This document shows positions 7,928 through 17,349 of a stretch of DNA of 20,509 nucleotides, in pieces. A program made the translations under genes and the position numbers. Origin of the DNA: CAZGAH01 sp964523295. GTDB taxonomy: Bacteria; Desulfobacterota; Desulfovibrionia; Desulfovibrionales; Desulfovibrionaceae. Below the pieces are notes generated by a model. The model was given only the letters and a program-made list of their open reading frames with translations, was not told where the DNA came from and ran no database searches. The number at the start of each line of letters is the position of its first letter. Positions within the stretch are counted from its first letter, which is position 1. The stretch spans positions 1 to 20,509 of the forward strand of contig CAZGAH010000079.1 in assembly GCA_964523295.1 (NCBI GenBank), read 5' to 3'.

Positions 7928-8077
7928 ACGTATATTTTTTCGCCTCCAAACCGACCCCATATTCCCATTGCACCCGCGCCCCAATGTGCTAAGGAGACAG
8001 GCAGCGGCGAAGCTGTGGTTTTGCGTAGTGTGAGGGCGGCGGGTTTGATGGTGGGTGACGGGAGCGTGGTGGCTGAT

Positions 8078-9061
8078 ATGACCCCTATGAAGCGTTTTGT
8101 GCTCGACCAGGTCGCCATACGCGACGCGAAGGGGCTGGAAATCGGGCCTCTCAACCAGCCCGTGTTGCGCAAGGACGAGGCCTGCGTGTTTTACGTCGAT
8201 CATCTCGACACGGCGGGATTGCGGGCCAAGTATCGCGATGATCCGGCCGTGGCGGTGGAATCGATCTGTGCGGTGGATTATGTCTGCGCCGCGCCGACGG
8301 ATTTGCCGGCGGTGCTCGGCGACGAGCGTTTTGACTACTGCATTGCCTCGCACGTCATCGAGCATGTGCCCGACGTCGCCGGCTGGCTGGAGGCTATCGC
8401 CGCGGTGCTTGCGCCGCGCGCGCGGCTGTGTCTGGCCGTGCCGGACAAGCGTTTTACCTTCGATTGTTATCGGCGTCTGACCACGCCGGCCGAGGTGTTG
8501 GCAGCCGGTCTGTTGCGCCAGAGCAAACCGGGGCCGGCGCAGATTCTCGATCATACGCTGCACTACGTTCCTGCCGACGCGCAGAGCATTCTGGCGAAGA
8601 CCATCGACCCCGACCCTGTTGACAGCGACAATCGCGTGCGCCATGCCTGGAAAAAGGCCAGTGAGGCACTTGCAACCGGCGACTATTGCGATGTGCATTG
8701 CTGGGTCTTCACCCCGCGCTCCTTTCTCGCGATACTCCGCGTGCTCGCGCTGTGCGGACGGCTTCCGTTCACGCTCGCGGCCTTTCAGGGCACCGCAGCG
8801 GGGTCGAATGAATTTTTTCTCGTGCTGGAGAAGGCCGGGAACGACGAGGCCGTCAGCGAAGAAGCCCTGAACCGCCTTATTTCCACGCGCCAGGGTCTGC
8901 CGCCGGATGCGCCGGAGGAGGAACTGGCCGACGGGAAAGCCCGTTGTGAAGCGCTGGAGGAAGGGAAGGCCCTGTGCGAGGGGCCGGAGAGGCGACCGAC
9001 GGCCAGACCGGGTCTGCTCTGGCGTCTGTGTCGGCTGTTTGCCTCCGGCCCGCGCGGGTGA
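8078..9061 (+). CDS. Class I SAM-dependent methyltransferase domain protein
   Basis: From ATG at 8078 the product is 327 residues. It has a short motif-I-like opening (AKGLEIGPLNQPVL, about 18-31), YVDHLDTAGLRAKY, then the Methyltransf_11-type core FDYCIASHVIEHVPDVAGWL and LAPRARLCLAVPDKRFTFD. This matches a family of methyltransferase-domain proteins often found near glycan or polysaccharide genes. The substrate is unknown. The reading frame stays open upstream to GTG 8015, but conservation appears to begin at MTPMKRF or MKRF. The C-terminal 60 residues are charged and contain a 10-residue tandem duplication (8930-8989). It converges with murJ, with only 17 bases between the stops and no visible terminator, so the transcripts may overlap. 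Confidence 0.8.
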   Translation: MTPMKRFVLDQVAIRDAKGLEIGPLNQPVLRKDEACVFYVDHLDTAGLRAKYRDDPAVAVESICAVDYVCAAPTDLPAVLGDERFDYCIASHVIEHVPDVAGWLEAIAAVLAPRARLCLAVPDKRFTFDCYRRLTTPAEVLAAGLLRQSKPGPAQILDHTLHYVPADAQSILAKTIDPDPVDSDNRVRHAWKKASEALATGDYCDVHCWVFTPRSFLAILRVLALCGRLPFTLAAFQGTAAGSNEFFLVLEKAGNDEAVSEEALNRLISTRQGLPPDAPEEELADGKARCEALEEGKALCEGPERRPTARPGLLWRLCRLFASGPRG

Positions 9062-9078
9062 CGTCGGGCGGCGGCGTC

Positions 9079-10653
9079 TTATCTGCCGAGCCGGCGACGG
9101 AGCCCTTTCCAAAAGCCAAACAGCGGGGCGAAGGACTCGGGAGCCAGGCGCGCTGCCAGGAGCAGGAAGAGCGGCCAGAAGACGCCCGCGCTCGCTGTAA
9201 GGGCAACCAAGGCGCCCGTCAGCGGATGCCCGGGAAAGAGAGCCGGGGTCCAGGACGCGGCCAGGTACGCGGGCGTCGCGGCGAGGATGCCGAGCAGCAG
9301 GCCTTGACCGAGCACACGTCCCATGCCGTCGAATCCGGCCGGCCCGGCGCGTCGTTTCCATGCAAGCGACAGGAAGACGGTATAGAGCGCGACGCCGAGC
9401 GCGCTGGCCGCGGCAATGCCGGGCGCGCCGAACCAGTCGGCCAGGGCGTAGAACAGCGGCAGTGCCGCCATGGTGGCGCCCGTGCCGTAGAGCGCCGGTC
9501 GCAGGGTATCCTGGCAGGCATAGAACGCGCGTCCGACGATCTGCTGTATGGCCCAGAGAAAGACGCCGAGCAGCATGATCTGCAGGCAGAGCGTCGTGGC
9601 GCGCGTCGCGTCGGGCGTGAAGCTGCCTTGTTCGAAGATCAGGCACACGATCGGTTCGGCGGCGCTGAGCATCCATAGGGAGAGAGGGACGATGACGGCC
9701 AGCGTGGTGCAGAGCGCCTGGCGCAGCGTTGCGGCGAATTCGTCCGTTTTGCCCCGGGCGTAGAGTTCGGCAAGAAAGGGATACGAGGCCACGCCCGCGG
9801 CCTGGGCGACGATGCCGACGGGAACCAGCATGATCCGGCGCGCGTAGTTCAGCCAGCTGACCGCCCCGGCCGGCGCCAGCGACCCGAATACGCGCAGCAG
9901 TTGCTCATCCAGCACGACGATGGACTGGCCGAGCATGAGCGGCAGCGCGAGGAGGGCGAAGCGCCGCAGTCCCGGATGCCACAGACGCGGCCGCAGCAGG
10001 GACCGGTTCGCGCTGCCGCGCCAGACGGACCAGGCCGGCAGGAGCAGATTGCCCAAAAAGGATCCGCCCAGCACGCCCCAGCAAAACCCTTCCATTCCCT
10101 GCGCCGGCATGAGCAGGCCACCGAGAATGATGCCGCCGTTGTACACGAGCGGCGTCAGGGCCGGGACCACGAACTGCTTGCGCAGATAGAGTACGGCGGT
10201 CATGCAGGCGCCAGTCAGAAAGAAAATCTGGGCGGGCATGATGATGCGCAGGAACAGGCCGAGCCGCTCCTGAGCCTCCGGAGTGAATCCCGGCGCGGCC
10301 AGTCTGGCGAACTCGTCCGCGTAGAGCATGGCCAGCGCGGTCAGCAGGCTGACGAGCAGCGTGGTCCAGGTGCTCATGGCGGAGAGCAGTGCCCAGCCTT
10401 CGGCCTCGTCCTTTTCGAATGCCGCGCTGAGCAACGGGATCAGGGTAATGGAAAAATAGGCACCTGCCAGAAGATAATTGATGAAATCCGGAATTACGAA
10501 GGCGGCGAAGTAGATGTCCGACTCGAGCGTCGCACCGTAGCAATAGGAGATGACCTTGTCGCGGATCAGTCCCATCAGCCGCGAAAGCAGCACGCTCGCC
10601 GCCATGATCGCGGCGGCGACGCCCATCCGCTGACTCGATCCGATAATTTTCAT
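9079..10653 (-). CDS. murJ: MurJ, lipid II flippase
   Basis: This 524-residue polytopic inner-membrane protein belongs to the MOP/MVF family. It moves lipid-linked peptidoglycan precursor (lipid II) across the inner membrane. Evidence is the MurJ-type opening (ASVLLSRLMGLIRDKVISY, then FVIPDFINYLLAGAYFS), the repeated pattern of hydrophobic segments along the whole length (about 14 expected for the family), and LLRVFGSLAPAGAVSWLNYARR with LMLGQSI in the middle. The length is normal for MurJ. GGAG lies 9 bases before ATG 10653. It ends in an arginine-rich tail (FWKGLRRRLGR). It appears to be transcribed alone. The call is secure; no part looks damaged. Confidence 0.93.
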   Translation of the reverse strand: MKIIGSSQRMGVAAAIMAASVLLSRLMGLIRDKVISYCYGATLESDIYFAAFVIPDFINYLLAGAYFSITLIPLLSAAFEKDEAEGWALLSAMSTWTTLLVSLLTALAMLYADEFARLAAPGFTPEAQERLGLFLRIIMPAQIFFLTGACMTAVLYLRKQFVVPALTPLVYNGGIILGGLLMPAQGMEGFCWGVLGGSFLGNLLLPAWSVWRGSANRSLLRPRLWHPGLRRFALLALPLMLGQSIVVLDEQLLRVFGSLAPAGAVSWLNYARRIMLVPVGIVAQAAGVASYPFLAELYARGKTDEFAATLRQALCTTLAVIVPLSLWMLSAAEPIVCLIFEQGSFTPDATRATTLCLQIMLLGVFLWAIQQIVGRAFYACQDTLRPALYGTGATMAALPLFYALADWFGAPGIAAASALGVALYTVFLSLAWKRRAGPAGFDGMGRVLGQGLLLGILAATPAYLAASWTPALFPGHPLTGALVALTASAGVFWPLFLLLAARLAPESFAPLFGFWKGLRRRLGR

Positions 10654-11267
10654 GCTCGCTCCGCAGGGCCGAGTGCGCGGGGGGTGGGAGAGGTCTTCCG
10701 CCGCGCCTGTTGTAGCCGTTTTCTGCTACCTGATTATTCCGGCCGGCTCAAGGTACGGATTTTGGCTGCCACGGGCTTCGTTGCGCCGGCGAGTCCGGGT
10801 CCAGGGGGGCGGCGGTATAAAGACAGGTAGAAAGGAAGGGGAACTATCAATACGGTGCCTCTGCCCTCGAACCTCGGGATTTACGCATGTGGACCACTCC
10901 GGATGCAAGAAAGAGAAAAAGAAAGGCCGCCCCGAAGGACGGCCATCCGTCATGGTCCCTGCCACGGCGCTCGGGTCGCGTCCCCTCGTTCCCCTATCTT
11001 CCGGGCAGATAAGAAGATAAATGAAACGAATGGAATCAAATGGCAAGACAGTGATTTGACAAGCGGATTGTGTGTAAGCCCGTAAATGAACATGTAGTGA
11101 AGGGAAATGTCGTTGGCTGAGGAGAAGAGAATTTACAGCACTTCCAGGACTTGAGTTTACCCGTGAGGACTTTCATGGTGAATGGAATTATATCTTCATC
11201 CCAACTGCATCGAAAAGGACAAGCTATTTTTTTATAACGCCTCACGTTTCCCCCTTCCGGGCGCACC
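10654..11267. other. Long spacer upstream of murJ, without a recognisable protein gene
   Basis: These 614 bases separate murJ from the porin terminator. The open frames crossing it have no recognisable family character and read through a strong terminator hairpin. The only clear structure is the minus-strand terminator at 10911-10944. The left part is GC-rich and the part from about 11000 to 11260 AT-richer. No tRNA cloverleaf was seen. A small RNA ending at the terminator is possible. Confidence 0.55.
10911..10944 (-). terminator. Rho-independent terminator without an obvious upstream gene
   Basis: In minus-strand RNA, GGCCGUCC-UUCG-GGGCGGCC forms an 8-base stem (one U-G pair) closed by a stable UUCG loop at 10944-10925. 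It is followed by the U-rich tract UUUCUUUUUCUC. It is oriented leftward, toward murJ. The porin gene upstream already has its own terminator at 11268-11296, so this one may end an unannotated small transcript or act as a back-up. Confidence 0.75.
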
Positions 11268-11296
11268 AAAAAACGCCGGGACCCGAAGGTCCCGGC
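11268..11296 (-). terminator. Rho-independent terminator of the porin gene
   Basis: On the minus strand a 9-base perfect stem, GCCGGGACC with GGTCCCGGC, closes a TTCG loop and is followed by G and T6. It lies 32 bases after the porin stop codon. It ends the porin as a single-gene transcript. Confidence 0.9.
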
Positions 11297-11328
11297 GCGG
11301 GGTGTGCGTATTGGCAGGCGTGGCGGGG

Positions 11329-12915
11329 TTAGAACTTGTACTGCAGACCGAACATGAGCTTCCAGGCGGTGCTGTTGTCGTACAGCTTGACAACGGCGTT
11401 GTTGTAGGAAGGATCGTTCGGGCGGTTTTCAGGCTGACGCCAGGGGCCTGCGGCGCGGGAAATGTTGAACATGCCGGTTTCCATGAACACAGCCAGGTTT
11501 TCGTACAGCTGGTACTTGGTGTTGAAGTCCACTTCCCACAGATGGTCGCTGGTGGTCAGCACGGTGTTGTTCATGTTGTTGAAGTAGGGCGACCAGGGCA
11601 CCAGGGCGGCGCGGGTGTCTCTCATGCTGCGGGGAGAGTTGGTGCCGCCGACGTAGGCCACGATGATCTGGTGGGTGAGGTCTTCCACGAAGGAGATGTT
11701 GTTGAACTGCAAGGCCAGACCCCAGGTGCCGGCGGCCGTGGCGTTGTTCTGGTTGGGATCGGCCAGGGTGGTATTGAATCTGCCCATGGCGTCGCCGCCG
11801 CCGTAGCCGAAGGTGGTGGCGTTGAATCCGGAGGAAATGGAGGGCATCTTTTCGCTGCCGTTCCAGATGTTGGAGTCGTCGCCGGAGGTCCACCAGCCGA
11901 TGAGGGTCGGGGTGACCCAGGGGGTCTTGTAGGCGACCTTGCCGGCCAGGTACCAGCCGGAGCGGGTCATGTAGCGCTGATTGTCGATCATGGTGCCCCA
12001 TGTGACGTCGAGGCCAAAGGTCAACGGATCCAGCGCGGTGATTTCAATGGCAGTGCCCAGCCACCAGGCGTACATGTAATCACTGTCGAGCAGGGCATTC
12101 TGAGCGGTCGCGATGTTGGTACCCAGGGCGTTGGTGTACAGGCCGGTGAAAGCCGGGGCAGTCGCGGCGACAGCGTCGGTGCCGAAGATGCCGTACAAGC
12201 CATAGGGGGTGAAGGAACCGACATTCGGGACCGTGATGGGAACGAGCAGACCGATCATGTCGACTTCGTCGTTCTGGCCCAGGTTGCGCGGGTCGGTGGG
12301 ATTGTTGACGTCGTAGGGACGCGCCCAGAAGGCCGCCACGGTGACCATGTCGTTGATCTTGTAGCTGGCCAGGATGGCGGCGACGTCCTCACCGTTGTAT
12401 CCGATGATCGGCGTATCGGCCACGGCGCCGGGGATGGCCAGTCCCTGGAGGCCGACGCGGAACATGAGTTCTGTGTTGGGAATATTGAAATCGATGTAGG
12501 CGCGGCGGGTCTTGATGTTTACGCCGTCGGTGCCGAGGGCGAAGCCGGAGTTCGGGCCGGTGCGCACGCCGCCGGCGTAGGAACCGTTGCCATTGCCCCA
12601 GGAGATGTCGCCGATTTCAAAAAACAAGGTGCCGCTTACGTTTTCACTGGCGATGAAGTCGATCTGCGTCCGCACGCGCTGGCGTGCGTCGAACTTGTCT
12701 TCCGTGCCGGTGGAACCGTTGATGTAGGAGTTGTTGTTGCCGTAGCGGGCGCCCGGGGCCTGATTGTCCTGAAAGGAGTCGAAGCCATCGGCACTGGTGG
12801 TCCAGCCGAAGTTGAAGTCCCAGGTGCCGGTCACGTTCATTTCGACCGCCTGGGCCGACATCGCTGCTCCCAGGACCAGCGCCGCAGCAATGGCCAGAAT
12901 CGCCAAACGTTTCAT
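11329..12915 (-). CDS. Outer-membrane porin, Desulfovibrio homotrimeric porin type
   Basis: The protein has 528 residues. Residues 1-23 form a clear signal peptide ending AMSAQA, cleaved before VEMNVTG. The mature part alternates short amphipathic strands with Gly/Asn/Ser-rich loops (DFNFGWTTSADGF, RVRTQIDFIASENVSGTLFFEIGDISWG) and ends LMFGLQYKF, with the terminal Phe that the outer-membrane assembly machinery recognises. It has the character of the abundant outer-membrane homotrimeric porin family of Desulfovibrio species, which allow diffusion of small solutes. Translation starts at 12915 after GAGGGAGGAAAC. A strong terminator follows and no gene is coupled to it. High expression is plausible from the strong ribosome site and tidy terminator. 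Confidence 0.9.
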   Translation of the reverse strand: MKRLAILAIAAALVLGAAMSAQAVEMNVTGTWDFNFGWTTSADGFDSFQDNQAPGARYGNNNSYINGSTGTEDKFDARQRVRTQIDFIASENVSGTLFFEIGDISWGNGNGSYAGGVRTGPNSGFALGTDGVNIKTRRAYIDFNIPNTELMFRVGLQGLAIPGAVADTPIIGYNGEDVAAILASYKINDMVTVAAFWARPYDVNNPTDPRNLGQNDEVDMIGLLVPITVPNVGSFTPYGLYGIFGTDAVAATAPAFTGLYTNALGTNIATAQNALLDSDYMYAWWLGTAIEITALDPLTFGLDVTWGTMIDNQRYMTRSGWYLAGKVAYKTPWVTPTLIGWWTSGDDSNIWNGSEKMPSISSGFNATTFGYGGGDAMGRFNTTLADPNQNNATAAGTWGLALQFNNISFVEDLTHQIIVAYVGGTNSPRSMRDTRAALVPWSPYFNNMNNTVLTTSDHLWEVDFNTKYQLYENLAVFMETGMFNISRAAGPWRQPENRPNDPSYNNAVVKLYDNSTAWKLMFGLQYKF

Positions 12916-13216
12916 GTTTCCTCCCTCTCTTTTGCTGTGAAAAAAAGCACACCCTCATCACTTGCCGTGCCACGGGCTCAGTACCGTACGCGAAAATGGA
13001 AGGCAACCCCCCAGGAGTGACAAATTTGGAATGGGGTGGCTTTACGCAGGGAGTCATTCATTGAATGAAAACTATAACATATTGAAATGCAAATAAAAAA
13101 AATGAAAAGGCAATTGAAAATTGGTTGAAAAAACGGTTAAATTTTTTTTACGAGTGTGATTTTGGTTCTGATGGTCGCAAACGGTCCGTCCATGCCCGCC
13201 GTGCGCCAGCGCTCCT
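12916..13216 (-). promoter_or_regulatory. Upstream region of the porin gene, with a strongly AT-rich core
   Basis: This 301-base spacer has no gene. On the minus strand about 13155-13070 is almost pure A/T with runs of T, then ATATGTTATAG, a likely promoter core whose exact -35/-10 pairing I cannot fix. About 150 bases of less AT-rich 5' untranslated sequence then lead to the porin ribosome site. The AT-rich tract may act as an UP element or a binding site for nucleoid proteins. Confidence 0.4.
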
Positions 13217-15667
13217 TTAGCGCGCGTCAGACGTCTTGCCGGACAGGCCCAGGGCCTCCAGGGCCGGCGCACTGCGCAGGTGTACATCGCTTTGCGGAAA
13301 AGATATTTCGATGCCGTGCGCGCGAAACAGGCGGTCGATGGCGTTGCGCACGTCGGAAAGAATGGACGAGGTGTCGGTGACGTCGACGATCCAGACCCTG
13401 AGCGTGTGGTCCAGGGAGCTGGCGCCGAAATTGTTTAAAAGCACCCCGGGCTTCGGCTCGCGCAGCACACGCGGGCACTCGGCCGCGGCCTGCAGCAACA
13501 GCGCGCGGACCAGCTCCAGATCCGAGCCATAGGCCACGCCGACGACGAGTTCCCGGCGCACCTTGGGATCCTGGTGGCTCCAGTTGATGATCTGGTTGGA
13601 GATGAGCGCGGAATTGGGCACGAAGATCGTGGCATTGTCCAGGGTTTCAATCTTGGTGTTGCGGATGGTGACTTCCTTGACCACGCCGAGCATGTCCCCG
13701 AGCTGGATGGAGTCGCCGGCCTGGACCGAGCGACCGAAGAGCAGGATCAGCCCGCTCACGAAGTTGTTGACGATATTCTGCAACCCGAAGCCGATGCCCA
13801 CGGACAGACCGCCGGCCACGACCGCCAGGCTGGTCAGCGATACGCCCAGCAGGAAGAGCACGGCCAGAAAATAGATCCCCCACCAGAGGTAGCGCGTGAT
13901 GGTCAACAGCGACGCCGCGGCGCCGGGGTCCAGAACCGGGCTGCGTTCGTTCACGTCGCGGATGAATGCCCCGGAGAGCGCAATAGCGGCCTTGGTCACG
14001 TAGAAGCCGAGCACGATCAGTGCCAGTCGCCGGACGCTGATGGCGAAGGCCTGGAACTGGTATTCCCGGTTGAGTACATCCATGAATATATATTCCCCGC
14101 CGAACTGCGAGGAGAGCAGCCAGAGCAGCAGAAAGAGCAGAATCGCAAAAATGAGCGGAAAGCTGATGGCCGAGAAGATGCTTATGAACACCGGGGCGCC
14201 GCTGGCCGAAATCGAGGCCTCCCATCTGCCCAGAAATCGCATGATGCTGATGGAATACCGCAGGGCCAGCAGGATGTAGAACAGCACCGAGGTCAGCAGC
14301 GCGGACAGTTGCGGGTACCCGAACAAGGCCAGCAGGGCCAGCGGCGGCAGAATGAAGGCGAGCAGTCTGGCCAGCAGTCGGTCCAGCTTTTCATCCGCAG
14401 GCATTGTCCGGAACTGGCGAAACAGCCAGAACGCAGCCAGGAGTTGCGCCAGCGCCAGCGCCGGCTCGATATACAGGCTGGGAACGATCCAGGTGCAGAG
14501 AATGAAACCCAGGGAGTACAGTCCCCACAGCGGCCAGAGCGGAGCGCGCAGATTGCCGGCGCGCCGTTCCTGCCCGGCCCGCAGATACCGGGAAAAAAAG
14601 ACGAGCGCTGCGGAAAAGGACATCTCGCCCAGCGAGAGCAATTGCGAGTGGACGAAAAAGACGCAATGCGTCGATGCGTAGACAAAGCAGATGGCCACCG
14701 AGGTCATGACCCAGGCGCCGACGAGCTGCGGTAGCGGACCATAGCGACTCAGACGCTCGCGAAACAGGCGCAGCCCGATGAGCCCTGCCAGGAGGCAGGC
14801 TACCGCCAGCACCGCCCCTTTGGCCAATTCTTCGAGCACCGAGCGCCCTGTATTCTGTGCCGAGAGCATGTCCTTGAAAAAGTCGATGTCGCTGAGCCAT
14901 TCCTCCCAGGCCTGGGCGACCATTGTGGGAAGCTCGAGGGAGAGAATGCTCGGCGTTGGCGTCGTATAGTAGCTGTTCCAGGAATTCGAGAGCTTGTCTT
15001 TCAAGCCTTCGCGCATCGTGGACAGGTCTTCTTTGAGTTGTTTGGCGGGTTGCAGTGCCGTATGGAGCGAATTCATGCGCCCCGTTATCTTCACAGTGAG
15101 TTCGCGGAGTTCGGCAATAAAACCAGCGAAAATGAACTGCATCTCGGCGTCGCCCTGGAACGTCATCTCGGACGCCCGCCGTTTCTCTGCACTGGCCGCG
15201 GTCTCCTCTTCCGGCGTGCCGGCATCCCCGATCTGAATACGTATTTCCGACTCGATAGCCTCAAGGTTGGTCTGCGCCGCATGGAGCAGGCTTTCCATCT
15301 CCCCTGGCTTATTGAGCAGTGCATCGAGATGATCGAGCAACTGGTCGGCGCCTTCGAGCAGGTCGATGTAATCCCAGGGTTCGTAGGACAAGGCCTGCAT
15401 GAGCATGAGCCGGTCCTTGCCGTTGCGGATTTTCGGAAAGCCGGTCCAGTATTCCGTCAGGATGCGGTTGAAGGAGGCGCTGTTTTTTTCGAACCGTTTC
15501 GAGGCCTGCTGCACCTGTTTCTGAACCGAGTTCATGATGGTTTCCATCTGCCGGCGGGATTCTTCGTTCTCCGCAGTGGCAGACGCGAGCACAGGGGCGA
15601 GCAGCAGACACGCAAGCGCCAGCAGCAGCACCGGACAGCGCGAAAGAAAGAATCGAGGAAAACGCAT
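13217..15667 (-). CDS. MscS-family mechanosensitive ion channel with a large N-terminal domain
   Basis: The protein has 816 residues. It begins with a signal peptide (about 1-31, ending ASATA). A periplasmic, helix-rich region (about 32-260, with coiled-coil-like stretches around METIMNSVQKQVQQASKRFEK) follows, then several membrane segments (about 270-600). The MscS core follows: pore helix GGLSVGIGFGLQNIVNNFVSG (619-639, with the Gly pattern of TM3), FGRSVQAGDSIQLGD, RNTKIETLDNATIFVPNS (beta domain) and the C-terminal cage ending EISFPQ (about 789-794). The size is that of the MscK/MscM-like large members. It opens on membrane tension and releases solutes during hypo-osmotic shock. AAGGAAAT precedes ATG 15667. 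It lies 72 bases after argC and is the last gene of the series; no terminator is evident after it. Confidence 0.92.
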   Translation of the reverse strand: MRFPRFFLSRCPVLLLALACLLLAPVLASATAENEESRRQMETIMNSVQKQVQQASKRFEKNSASFNRILTEYWTGFPKIRNGKDRLMLMQALSYEPWDYIDLLEGADQLLDHLDALLNKPGEMESLLHAAQTNLEAIESEIRIQIGDAGTPEEETAASAEKRRASEMTFQGDAEMQFIFAGFIAELRELTVKITGRMNSLHTALQPAKQLKEDLSTMREGLKDKLSNSWNSYYTTPTPSILSLELPTMVAQAWEEWLSDIDFFKDMLSAQNTGRSVLEELAKGAVLAVACLLAGLIGLRLFRERLSRYGPLPQLVGAWVMTSVAICFVYASTHCVFFVHSQLLSLGEMSFSAALVFFSRYLRAGQERRAGNLRAPLWPLWGLYSLGFILCTWIVPSLYIEPALALAQLLAAFWLFRQFRTMPADEKLDRLLARLLAFILPPLALLALFGYPQLSALLTSVLFYILLALRYSISIMRFLGRWEASISASGAPVFISIFSAISFPLIFAILLFLLLWLLSSQFGGEYIFMDVLNREYQFQAFAISVRRLALIVLGFYVTKAAIALSGAFIRDVNERSPVLDPGAAASLLTITRYLWWGIYFLAVLFLLGVSLTSLAVVAGGLSVGIGFGLQNIVNNFVSGLILLFGRSVQAGDSIQLGDMLGVVKEVTIRNTKIETLDNATIFVPNSALISNQIINWSHQDPKVRRELVVGVAYGSDLELVRALLLQAAAECPRVLREPKPGVLLNNFGASSLDHTLRVWIVDVTDTSSILSDVRNAIDRLFRAHGIEISFPQSDVHLRSAPALEALGLSGKTSDAR

Positions 15668-15739
15668 GGGAATTTCCTTGCTGAAACGTAAGAGGGGGCC
15701 GGCGTTCCGGCATCGTCGCGAAGGCCGTCCGGTCGGCGT

Positions 15740-16792
<1,053 letters not shown>

Positions 16793-16902
16793 GCTCGTCT
16801 CCTCAAACGCCGCGACCGCGCGCGAGCACGCGCCTGGCGGAAAAAACTTCGATCAGCGGCCCGACGGTCAGGCCGCCGTGCTGTATGGCAGTCAGTCCGC
16901 CC

Positions 16903-17286
16903 TCAGGCGGTTTTCATGACGTATTTCATGCGCAGCTCGTAGAGAATGGCGTCCAGTAGCTGCCGTTCGTCCTCGTCGAGGCATTTGTCGGTCTTCTCTT
17001 TGAGCATGGCCAGGACGTCGATGGTATGTCGGGCCACCGACAGGTCCTCGGCCATGGCCCCTGTATCGGGCGAGGGCACCTCGCCGAGGTGTACCAGAGC
17101 CGACGAACTCAGCGAGAGAACGAACGTGCTGAAGGTTACCGCGGGCAACATCCCGCCGGAGTCCTCACCCTTGGCCTTGCCGCAGCCGCATGGTCCGGTT
17201 GCGGTGCCTGCCTGCTCGCCCGCCGGCTGATCCGCTTCGTGTCCGGCTCGGCGATCCCTCACCGTGAAATCGTGCTCTTCCGACAT
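16903..17286 (-). CDS. DUF1844 domain protein
   Basis: This 127-residue soluble protein has a polar N-terminal part (1-45) with a Cys-Gly cluster GPCGCGKAKG. A DUF1844 domain follows: LPAVTFSTFVLSLSSSALVHLG (47-68) and EDLSVARHTIDVLAMLKEKT (about 80-99), ending with LDEDERQLLDAILYELRMKYV. The family has no established function. GAGGAG stands 7 bases before ATG 17286. It follows the aminotransferase by 63 bases and precedes argC by 110, so it is probably co-transcribed with both. The CGCG cluster could bind a metal, but that is only a guess. Confidence 0.88.
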   Translation of the reverse strand: MSEEHDFTVRDRRAGHEADQPAGEQAGTATGPCGCGKAKGEDSGGMLPAVTFSTFVLSLSSSALVHLGEVPSPDTGAMAEDLSVARHTIDVLAMLKEKTDKCLDEDERQLLDAILYELRMKYVMKTA

Positions 17287-17349
17287 CGCTCTGCTCCTCG
17301 CATGGCCCGAACCGGGGGACAGTCTCCGCTGCGCCCGCTCAGACGGCGA

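Larger units (their letters stand above)
7429..8077. other. Divergent spacer between cas3 and the methyltransferase gene
   Basis: This is a 649-base region with no credible gene on either strand. The part next to cas3 (to about 7780) is AT-rich and carries the probable cas promoter; the rest turns GC-rich. AAGGAG at 7991-7996 has no well-placed ATG after it; an in-frame GTG at 8015 is 18 bases away, too far for a standard site. A short palindrome at 7914-7927 is listed separately. No tRNA or further CRISPR repeat was seen. Confidence 0.6.

Noticed and set aside
7874..9676. Long minus-strand open frame of about 600 codons across the methyltransferase and murJ
   Set aside because: It runs antisense to one well-supported gene and out of frame with another, is extremely Arg/His-rich, and shows no family motif; it is a by-product of GC-rich codon bias.
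12955..12972. Possible sigma54 promoter (TGGCAC on the minus strand) before the porin
   Set aside because: The -12 GC element is not at the required distance after TGGCAC, and the site lies in the likely 5' untranslated region.
11182..13020. Plus-strand open frame of about 612 codons opposite the porin
   Set aside because: It is the antisense of a well-supported porin with signal peptide and terminator; its Gly/Val/Asp-rich composition mirrors porin codons and has no ribosome site or domain.
13574..14734. Plus-strand open frame of about 386 codons opposite the MscS gene
   Set aside because: It is antisense to conserved MscS motifs and very rich in Gln, Glu and Arg, as expected for a shadow frame.
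16885..16915. Hairpin at the DUF1844 stop codon (CCGCC-TGAG-GGCGG) as a terminator
   Set aside because: The stem is only five bases, overlaps the stop codon and has no following U tract.
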